A stretch of DNA of 64,000 nucleotides from Oasisia sp. SBJ-2009 (Eukaryota; Annelida; Polychaeta; Sabellida; Siboglinidae): positions 6,232,327 through 6,296,326 of the forward strand of contig OZ024857.1 of NCBI GenBank assembly GCA_964017155.1. The letters run 5' to 3'. The notes under the pieces were generated by a model, which was not told the DNA's origin, searched no databases, and worked only from the letters and a program-made list of their open reading frames with translations. Numbering within the stretch: the first letter of the stretch is position 1; every line of letters begins with the position of its first letter. The position numbers and the translations under genes were made by a program. This document shows positions 58,001 to 64,000 of this stretch, in pieces.

Positions 58001-61000
58001 TCAAATGGGGTGTTGTCTCCTGGTTTAATAAGGAAATAAATTCAACCGTGGTTTCTATAAGTATTCTCCGTCGAGACAGAGTTTCATAACTTTATTGCTA
58101 TCTCCACTGAGCCACCTGTTCGAGCGACCCAGCAAGGTAATACAAGAAAATAAAATAAAAATTGACTAGTTTCACCAGAATTTGGCTTGCCTGTAAGCGC
58201 ACCATTGTCGCCGTGCTATCCACGGCTGAACCCGTGGCTTTGTGCTTTGCCAATAAATAAGACATACATCACCCATTTACCGCTACACGGAACAGAAAGG
58301 CTTGCCACCAAATCGACTGACTACATTCAGTTGAGTGACGGTTACTGACTTCAGCCCGTTCACATCACACATCCAACCAGACGAGAGAATGACACAGAGA
58401 CCCACTATCAATGACGAGGAGCTTTGATACATTGCAGGGACCAGCAAGACCTGTAATAACTTTGTCAGTGCAGGCGGAGGACCAATACTCATTACCTGGG
58501 ACCAGCTAGCAATGTGTAATGTGTACCTAGGACCAGCTGCAAACATTTGTTTGAATCCCAGGACCAGGCAGTCTGCAAGTTACCTACAGGAACCCCAATG
58601 AAGGTCCGATGATACATTTTTAAGGCCAAAATTAGGTCCTTTCGCGAATGACTAGAAACAACTATTGGTCCTGTGATTCGTTCTAATGGACCAAATCCTT
58701 GTGATATCATGAGGTCACATGACCACCTACAGACAGTGCCTGGCTGATCACATGACCCCAATTCCTGGAGGTCCTGTGGCTAATAACATGAGCTGAATGT
58801 GAATATCTTCTTATAAATTCCCTAGAGACATCCAAAGATGCCATCATGACAAATTCCAAGGGGACTGGGGGTCACGCTTTGTGTCTGCGTTTGTCACTTT
58901 CATACGTGCAATGTGTCACATATTCGTCAGGCTGAAACGATCGCTCCGCTCCGCGAAGCCGAGAGATTCACAAGCACCGCCCTGCCAGTGACACGGCAGC
59001 CGGCTACGACATTCACACACAAGGTGGCACCACTGTTTAGAAACGACCGTCTCTCGGACAAGCTTACACTGACGACGTCCGAGTAAAAAAAGAACCGCAC
59101 CGCGCCCCACCCCAGTCGGGGGGCAGGGCGTTCAACTAGGAGCTAATCAGGCGGGGCTGCATCTGTCACACTTACAGGGGCCGAGTCCTCCTGACTGTTC
59201 GAACTCGCCTCCCTCCGAGGCTTATGCTCCGAAGTGCCACCGCAGCACTGCTCGCTCGCGATGCCGCCGAGGTCCGGCGTCGACTGCGCCGCACTTGCAT
59301 AAACTTTGTGCAACGGTGACGTGGTCGTGGTCGCGGCGCCGCCGACAGTGGCGCCGCCGATGGCGACCACAGGTTGTCCCAAGCCGCCCACCAGGGGGAG
59401 ACTGTTACTTCCTTGAGCACTCGCGCCGCACACACTCGTCGTGCTGATGACGGCGGCCGACACCTTCAGACTCGCGCAGCTCGCCTCGTGGCTTTTAGAC
59501 TTCGGCCGCAGCGTGTTGCGGAAACCCTCGAAGATAGTTCGCTTTGGTTTTGGTGAGCTGTTCGCCGACGATTTGCGGCTGTCCGCCTTTTTGTCCTTAT
59601 TGTTCGTGTCGTCCGAAGCCGAAGCCTTCTTTTTCGGGTTGACGGCGTCGTCGGCGGGCCCGGGGACCGACTTGCACCGGGAGTGCTTCTGGGACTCCTG
59701 CTTGATGGCCTTGATGGAGCTCATCGGCGGCAGGGTGTTTGTCTTGGAAGGCTGCGGCTGCGACTGGGTCTTACGCAGCATTGAGTTGCGGTGCAGGCTG
59801 CTCATTTCTGGCGCCGACCTACAGGACAATGAACACTTAGTCACTGTGTCACAATCTTGAGATTTTCCCTGATTAATTAATATTCATTTGATCAGTTTCC
59901 ACTATTGGTAGTCTATTTAAGTTTGTTTTATGTATTTTGGCGTCATTTCCGAGGAGCTATACAAAGTGTTATGCTTGAATTTCATGAAACGACATGGAAA
60001 AAGCCGCGAATTGGACGCGGTCTTTGCCGCTAAATTTGGGATGTTCCCTTACAAATCAGGCATCATGATGAAGCTTAGAGTGTCATCGGTCCATATATGG
60101 GCAAATTTATGTTAATAAATGTGACCTGTGACCCATAGAAGGCCTTGAAGTGGGTGGCCTATTTGCCCCAGCCGCAATTTTAAATCAATCTGCATAATTA
60201 CTCTGTGTGTTTGTTTTTGTAGTTTGAAAGTCCTGTCTTCGAATGATGACATGGAATGTGATGGAGACACTTAGTTGTGTGTGACACAGAGATGTGTAGG
60301 ACACAGAGTAGAGCTGTGTAGGACACTTACAGTTCCTTGGTGAGCTCCTTCTGGTAGGCAATGGGCGACTGCAATGCTGTAAACAGACAGAACACAGTCA
60401 GTTTATTATTTGTTTTCTCGCACAAGTCAGACCAGACGTAACTACATCCATCTGACTGTACAATACAGTCAGCAGGGACAGCTTAACATTATAACACTTC
60501 ATCATGGTTGCTTTACCACAAAATCATATTATGCTGCATAAAATATGATCTATTCTGTCATTTGATTTGATTTTCCATCCTAGAGCTGTTTTTACGAACC
60601 ACACATAAAATATTATTTAATCATTATCTTTTTTTTATTTCAACCATTGTGTTCAACGTGCAATGAAAATACGACAGTTGGGGCATTACATTCAATATAT
60701 TCAGATAACAGACAAAATATGTAAATTAAATCACATGTGGGTAACATAGATACTAATATGTATATCATATATGCGCTTAATAGCATGGTACTGCAGTAAA
60801 TAGGCAGTAATGTTATTGAATCCTAAAGATTAGACATTGCATCTTTAATAATGAGAGGCATGAAATTCAGGTACATAGAAAACCGAGAAAATATGTGTCT
60901 ATAAACATGCTGAAATGTCCAGCTGGTGACACTAACCCTAGTGTCCCCGATGTTGACACACAGCAGACAGACGTGACACTCATCAGAGCTACAGCCAGAC

Positions 61001-63576
61001 GACAGTGCCAACTAAGTTATCTAAAGTTCATTACTGGGTCCTCCACAAAGCCTAGGGTTCACCCCAGCTCATGATTGTTCCCTCAGCTGGTCTGATGCAC
61101 AGAGCCAGCAGGACAAAAAGATGACACGTCGACACTGAGAAACAACTGTATCTAGGGACACTGAGCTGAGCTGAGCTGAGTTCAAAGGTGAAACCGGAGC
61201 AGGCCAAGTTCCGGGAGCGGCGAGTGTTTCTCTTCGAGCAGTCTAAACTACAGACTTATACTCCATGTAAGCGGTGCCGAAAAATGTTTGTATTGTGGAG
61301 GATGTGAATAACCATCAGCAGATTTAACTGGCTGTTTCCCTCCAAGCAAGGAGATATTTTCTCACTCTGATTGTGTGTCAGTAAATAAACATATTTACAA
61401 GACAGTTCACTATATTGTAATATCGTGTAATTTCCCTTCATAAAAATACAGCCAAATTCGCTGATTTGAACCCTAAAACACCACTGGACAATCCTCTGAG
61501 CTATCAACAGCAACTGGAAAACATTTAGGATCAGTGATATTTTATCGTAGAAGGCAAAGAAGGGGGAAAGAGAAGAAGGGGAAGTGAAAGGAGAAGATGG
61601 GATATCAACAATTGTCTGAAAGAAAACATTGGGAGATCAGGGAGACAAACGGGAGACAGAGCAATGCATTGTGGGATCATCTGGGCAGCTAGGTCCCTCC
61701 CATGTGCTGAACTGAAGAAGATATTATATCACTGGTTCTGTGTTCATGAATGACTGGGTTAAATTAAGGGAAAAACTGCCTTCTCACCACGAAGGAAGTC
61801 TCCCTGCATGTCGAGAAGGGAGCGGATCTGGGCCACCATGTTGTCCCGGATCTGGGGAGTGGCGGCCTGCGCTACCAGCTGCAGATCTGATCCGGGCATC
61901 TTGTCAATGATCACAAAACACAGCGGATCATTGTTGTAGTTCTCTTTCAGGGCCATCTTGTTCACCTACAAACATATATGCAAAAACCACTGTTGACAAT
62001 GTCATCCGAGCATAAATATAAAATATTTATGTAACATTTCTATAACTGTCATTATTTAAAAAACAACATATGATTTAATTTCAATTTATTGACATACACA
62101 ATTAATAAACTTGATCAGACAATCATTGTGTTTCCTTCTATCCTGTTCCTGCCCCACCCCTGCCATACCCCTTTCCTCTCCTCTAACGTCTCTGTCTTTC
62201 CTCCTTCCTTGCACCATGTTCATTCTTCCTCCCTCCCTTCCTCCAATCCCCCTAATCCTACTACTTTCCTTCCCCCTACTGCTCTACTCCCCCTCTCTTC
62301 CTTCATTCATCTTCTTCTTCCACCTTTTCTCCTATCTTCCTCCTCTCTGCCTCCCCTGCTCTCTTCTCTTCCTCCTTCATACCTTGCCCTCCCTCCCTCT
62401 CTTTTACTTTCCTTCCTCCCCCTCCCTCCTCCCTCCCTCCCACCCCCTCCCTCCCCCTCCCTCCCCCTCCCACCCCCTCCCTCCCACCCCCTCCCTCCCC
62501 CTCCCTCCCCCTCCCACCCCCTCCCTCCCACCCCCTCCCTCCCTCCCCCCCCTCCCTCCCTCCCTCCCCCTCCCTCCCTCCCCCTCCCTCCCTCCCCCTC
62601 CCACCCCCTCCCTCCCACCCCCTCCCTCCCTCCCCCTCCCCTCCCTCCCCCTCCCTCCTCCCTCCCTCCCCTCCCTCCCTCCCTCCCTCCCTCCCCTCCC
62701 TCCCTCCCTCCCTCCCCCTCCCTCCCTCCCCCTCCCTCCCTCCCCCTCCCTCCCTCCCCCTCCTCCTCCCTCCCTCCTCCCTCCCTCCCCCTCCCTCCCT
62801 CCCTCCCCCTCCCTCCCTCCCTCCCTCCCCTCCCTCCCTCCCCCTCCCTCCCTCCCCTACCTTGAGACTGTTCTTGAAGATGTAGCCGGGGTTGGAGAGG
62901 TTGTTCCGTCTCTTCTCAATCTCCTCACTCACGATGACAATCTGCTCGAAGAGAAACACTCGCCGCTCCCGGAACTTGGCCTGCTCCGGTTTCACCTTTG
63001 AACTCAGCTCCATCATCTGGAGCGTGTCTTGGAGCAGCAGCTTGCCCTGGGCCGTGATCTTGCCCTGCGAATGAAAAGTCTTAGCGTAACAACTATCGTG
63101 AATATTATCATAGAACTGATCGTAACCGCTCTCATCTCATCAATGAAACTAAAATGTAAACAACACAAAATAAAGAGATTCCAATAATTGAAACGAATGA
63201 AAAATCTTAGCATAACAACAATCATTATTATTATCACAGAACGGAGCCTGAATATATTTAAGATCAACCACTCTCACCTCATAATCTCATCTCATAATTG
63301 AAATAAAAATGAAAACAACACAAAATAAAAAGATTCCCATAATTGAAATAAATGAAAATTAACTTGATTGTATCTTGCAATTTTTGCATGAAACCTGTCA
63401 GGATGATTGTAGCTTTCACTAAGCAGTGCACAAGTGAGGCGTCTCACATTGAATCCCTGCAGGCGACCAACGTTCATCATATCATTGGCGGCCTTGGGGA
63501 CGACGACCATGACGTCAACGGCCTTCTTCAGTGTCCGCGTCTCCTCGCCTGCCTTCTCTGTGTACTTGTAGATGTC
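44583..63576 (-). CDS. KALRN: Trio/kalirin-type RhoGEF kinase, C-terminal half (17 exons; 5' and 3' incomplete)
   Basis: Exons in gene order (complement): 63448-63576, 62861-63064, 61788-61965, 60331-60376, 59176-59818, 54977-55179, 53357-53447, 52441-52656, 51158-51245, 50474-50590, 49780-49938, 48513-48591, 47869-48069, 47238-47376, 46704-46879, 46251-46430, 44583-44718. They total 2985 nt, 995 codons with no stop, every junction in phase. Domain order: end of the second DH, second PH, Ser-rich linker, SH3, Ig, FN3, Ser/Thr kinase. Known role: the second DH-PH acts on RhoA, and the whole protein steers the actin cytoskeleton in axons and synapses. The FN3 between Ig and kinase matches kalirin; vertebrate Trio lacks it. 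An invertebrate gene is likely ancestral to both, so the symbol is provisional. The N-terminal half (Sec14, spectrin repeats, first DH-PH) lies beyond the gap at 63593. Confidence 0.95.
44856..45941. mobile_element. Nested inverted repeat in kalirin intron between exons P and Q
   Basis: Outer arms of about 100 bp (44856-44965 and 45842-45941) are inverted copies (ACAAAACAAGATGATCCTG ...). Separated by TA runs, an inner unit (about 44968-45798) has its own inverted ends with CAGCTTATGTCGACC and CCGGCTTATGTAGACC, and repeats the word TTATGTAGACC in both orientations about eight times. No protein is visible. Confidence 0.75.
45941..46025 (+). repeat. TA microsatellite
   Basis: Interrupted TA repeat following the nested inverted repeat. 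Similar TA runs are at 44934-44966 and 45797-45862. Confidence 0.95.
46251..46430 (-). CDS. KALRN: Kalirin/Trio exon P (kinase C-lobe)
   Basis: Encodes [40 protein letters not shown] and [12 protein letters not shown], closely resembling Trio. The following intron holds a large inverted repeat (44856-45941). Confidence 0.95.
46704..46879 (-). CDS. KALRN: Kalirin/Trio exon O (kinase, PEN, DFG and activation segment)
   Basis: Starts PENLMVD, contains [10 protein letters not shown] (DFG present) and the activation segment ending [12 protein letters not shown], then TDIW. Acceptor TTGCAG, donor GTGAGT. Confidence 0.95.
47238..47376 (-). CDS. KALRN: Kalirin/Trio exon N (kinase, hinge to catalytic loop)
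   Basis: Encodes [18 protein letters not shown] to [13 protein letters not shown]. The catalytic loop is HLDIK (Asp and Lys present); Leu in place of HRD arginine is normal for Trio, kalirin and related kinases. Confidence 0.95.
47869..48069 (-). CDS. KALRN: Kalirin/Trio exon M (kinase N-lobe)
   Basis: Encodes [20 protein letters not shown] followed by KM (catalytic lysine in VAAKM) through helix C to SHVIILPL. With exon L the P-loop reads ELARGRF: the first glycine of the usual ELGRGRF is Ala. Confidence 0.94.
48513..48591 (-). CDS. KALRN: Kalirin/Trio exon L (linker and start of kinase)
   Basis: Encodes [20 protein letters not shown] and VGELAR, the lead-in to the kinase P-loop. The split codon with exon M makes Arg of ELARGRF. 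Confidence 0.9.
49395..49640 (-). mobile_element. CR1-like LINE fragment in kalirin intron
   Basis: On the - strand: [20 protein letters not shown] and [20 protein letters not shown], a standard C-terminal signature of CR1/Rex-type reverse transcriptases. Broken by a stop soon after. An 11-bp repeat (ACAAGATTGAA, 49259-49300) lies nearby. Confidence 0.75.
49780..49938 (-). CDS. KALRN: Kalirin/Trio exon K (FN3 domain, end)
   Basis: Encodes [12 protein letters not shown], then [18 protein letters not shown], the typical L-x-P-x-x-x-Y-x-F-R-V signature of FN3, and [10 protein letters not shown]. Donor GTGTGT. Confidence 0.9.
50474..50590 (-). CDS. KALRN: Kalirin/Trio exon J (FN3 domain, first part)
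   Basis: Encodes [20 protein letters not shown] (the FN3 strand B Trp) to GYSVQFLET. Presence of FN3 favours kalirin-like over vertebrate Trio architecture. Confidence 0.9.
51158..51245 (-). CDS. KALRN: Kalirin/Trio exon I (Ig domain, end)
   Basis: Encodes [18 protein letters not shown] with the second Ig cysteine in the usual D-x-G-x-Y-x-C pattern, ending RLTVV. Donor GTAAGG. Confidence 0.94.
51640..52440 (+). repeat. Pyrimidine-rich minisatellite abutting the kalirin exon H donor
   Basis: Units built of CACCCATCACCAGCCCCCTA and, in 51790-52110, an alternating CACCATCATCAGTCTCCTA. In the gene's sense the intron starts GTGAGG and continues as GGGGGCTGGTGATGGGTG-type repeats. Long open frames on the + strand here are artefacts. 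Confidence 0.95.
52441..52656 (-). CDS. KALRN: Kalirin/Trio exon H (Ig domain, first part)
   Basis: 72 codons, phase 0-0. [13 protein letters not shown], then [16 protein letters not shown] with the first Ig cysteine and core Trp, ending GTATLQ. The donor GTGAGG runs straight into a minisatellite in the intron. Confidence 0.94.
52981..53290 (-). mobile_element. SINE copy in kalirin intron, full length
   Basis: On the - strand: head GGCGCAGTGGCTACAGC with a diverged B box (GGTTTCAATCG), body CAACTGGCTATAGACAGCGG, and tail TAAAGCACTTTGACC then GTATAAGAACGTACC. Same family as the copy at 13835. Confidence 0.8.
53357..53447 (-). CDS. KALRN: Kalirin/Trio exon G (basic linker between SH3 and Ig)
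   Basis: 30 codons, [20 protein letters not shown] and [10 protein letters not shown]. Trio and kalirin have a comparable Lys-rich segment at this place. Acceptor TTTAG, donor GTAGGC. Confidence 0.85.
53975..54900 (+). repeat. 41-bp minisatellite in kalirin intron F-G
   Basis: About 21 units of 41 bp with AAATAAGTTACATACAGTAA, GCTACTAAAAGCTGTGG. More diverged copies reach back to about 53560. Confidence 0.95.
54977..55179 (-). CDS. KALRN: Kalirin/Trio exon F (SH3 domain)
   Basis: Encodes [20 protein letters not shown] to [15 protein letters not shown], a complete SH3 fold resembling the second SH3 of Trio. A run of ACTC repeats (GAGT in the gene's sense) starts about 30 bp upstream of its acceptor. 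Confidence 0.94.
55212..55329 (+). repeat. ACTC tetranucleotide repeat beside the kalirin exon F acceptor
   Basis: About 29 perfect units. In the gene's sense it reads GAGT repeats, so GTGAGT, a consensus donor, recurs every 4 bp. It ends 32 bp upstream of exon F. Confidence 0.98.
55378..55830 (+). repeat. 21-bp minisatellite
   Basis: About 20 units resembling GAGTTGTGACAATCCCTGGGG, decaying toward 55830. Confidence 0.93.
59176..59818 (-). CDS. KALRN: Kalirin/Trio exon E (Ser-rich linker, 214 codons)
   Basis: Encodes a probably disordered linker between PH2 and SH3, rich in Ser, Lys, Ala and Thr, with [19 protein letters not shown]. It is the most GC-rich part of the gene. The donor GTAAGT at 59175 keeps the frame into the SH3 exon. 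Without splicing, the frame runs ten more codons to a TAG at 59143-59145, so a transcript ending after GEF2 is possible. Confidence 0.9.
60331..60376 (-). CDS. KALRN: Kalirin/Trio exon D (post-[11 protein letters not shown] motif)
   Basis: Short 46-nt exon encoding [16 protein letters not shown], matching the ALTSPIEYQ motif that follows PH2 in Trio and kalirin. Acceptor TTACAG, donor GTAAGT. Confidence 0.92.
61173..61241 (+). repeat. Inverted 69-bp copy of kalirin exon B
   Basis: Identical over 69 bp to the reverse complement of 62942-63010, so on the + strand it reads [20 protein letters not shown] of the PH2 domain. It is preceded by four CTGAG units and lies in the intron between exons B and C, antisense to the gene. 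No splice sites flank it and it is not itself an exon. Confidence 0.97.
61788..61965 (-). CDS. KALRN: Kalirin/Trio exon C (second PH domain, C-terminal part)
   Basis: Encodes [19 protein letters not shown] through the C-terminal PH helix ([20 protein letters not shown]). Acceptor TTGTAG, donor GTGAGA. Ends with one base of a split codon. Confidence 0.93.
62145..62858 (+). repeat. CCCTCC-type pyrimidine tract abutting the kalirin exon B donor
   Basis: Almost pure C/T for about 700 bp. From 62410 on it is a simple CCCTCC / CCCTCCCT repeat. In the gene's sense it is GGGAGG repeat starting 3-4 bases after the donor. All long frames in it are artefacts. Confidence 0.98.
62861..63064 (-). CDS. KALRN: Kalirin/Trio exon B (start of second PH domain)
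   Basis: 68 codons, phase 0-0. Encodes [14 protein letters not shown] and [16 protein letters not shown], then [10 protein letters not shown]. Its donor GTAGGG opens directly onto a long GGGAGG-type repeat, and 69 bp of the exon are repeated inverted at 61173-61241. Confidence 0.95.
63448..63576 (-). CDS. KALRN: Kalirin/Trio exon A (end of second DH domain)
   Basis: 43 codons, [13 protein letters not shown] to [13 protein letters not shown], close to Trio GEF2 ([12 protein letters not shown]). Acceptor TTCCAG, donor GTGAGA. The preceding sequence runs into the N gap. Confidence 0.93.
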
Positions 63577-64000
63577 CTGGAACAAACACTCTNNNNNNNN
63601 NNNNNNNNNNNNNNNNNNNNNNNNNNNNNNNNNNNNNNNNNNNNNNNNNNNNNNNNNNNNNNNNNNNNNNNNNNNNNNNNNNNNNNNNNNNNNNNNNNNN
63701 NNNNNNNNNNNNNNNNNNNNNNNNNNNNNNNNNNNNNNNNNNNNNNNNNNNNNNNNNNNNNNNNNNNNNNNNNNNNNNNNNNNNNNNNNNNNCATTCGTT
63801 TTGTCTGTCTCCTAATCAAACGTGGGATACAGCATAGATATAAATGAGAGGGATCGCCGACTCGTGACGTCACCCTGCATTTAAGCCTGATGATGTCCCT
63901 CGCACTGCATATAATATTAAATATTGTAATATTATATTTCCATCCTTATGGCTATTTCATCAATGTATCATAATAGGACCTCACTGAAAAGAAATCTAGT
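63577..64000. other. Assembly gap (63593-63792) and flanking intron
   Basis: 200 N bases follow immediately upstream of the kalirin exon A acceptor. 63793-64000 is AT-rich with no exon seen on either strand. Confidence 0.95.

Noticed and set aside
59441..59860. 139-codon + strand frame
   Set aside because: Antisense shadow of the GC-rich kalirin exon E.
62089..63016. Pro/Ser/Leu-rich and Gly/Glu/Arg-rich frames of 230-300 codons on both strands
   Set aside because: Translation of the CCCTCC repeat; only the kalirin exon B part at 62861-63064 is coding.

Overview
The window looks like animal nuclear DNA, most likely a lophotrochozoan such as a mollusc. Long AT-rich introns separate short, more GC-rich exons with GT..AG borders, and there is dense debris of tRNA-derived SINEs, non-LTR retrotransposons, foldback/MITE-like elements and very many micro- and minisatellites. 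The phylum is an inference; nothing here fixes the species. There are no rRNA genes, true tRNA genes or CRISPR arrays that I can support. Positions 63593-63792 are an assembly gap.

Two signalling genes dominate and point toward each other. On the + strand (5467-19958, 13 coding exons, 936 codons, all junction phases consistent) is a complete DLK/LZK-family MAP kinase kinase kinase (MAP3K12/13, Wallenda, DLK-1). It has an N-terminal region, a kinase domain, a leucine zipper, a long Ser/Thr-rich tail and the C-terminal SDGLSD hexapeptide. On the - strand (63576 down to 44583, 17 exons, 995 codons in one consistent frame) is the C-terminal half of a Trio/kalirin-type RhoGEF kinase: end of DH2, PH2, Ser-rich linker, SH3, Ig, FN3, kinase. 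Its 5' part lies beyond the gap. Its last residues and 3' UTR are not resolved and probably lie between 44.5 and about 41 kb.

Between the two genes (about 23-43 kb) is a mobile-element landfill. An apparent 6.8-kb element with 18-bp inverted ends (24593-31409) and ACGTG-rich tandem arrays near each end contains a second, 3.35-kb foldback element (25910-29256). That inner element has arms of about 700 bp, a 5-bp target duplication and a 1.3-kb heptamer satellite. Two exon-like segments with a poly(A) signal (29506-30376) sit in the same interval and belong to an unidentified transcript. LINE reverse-transcriptase fragments and SINE copies fill 30.5-34.1 kb.

The observations most worth following concern splicing. 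A 36-bp minisatellite in MAP3K intron 3 repeats the end of exon 3 together with its splice donor, giving 11 donors in a row. In the kalirin gene, the first PH2 exon (62861-63064) has a perfect 69-bp inverted copy of itself in the next intron and a GGGAGG-type tract starting a few bases after its donor; the exon is 204 nt, phase 0-0, so it could be skipped in frame. Other kalirin exons also have tandem arrays against their splice sites.
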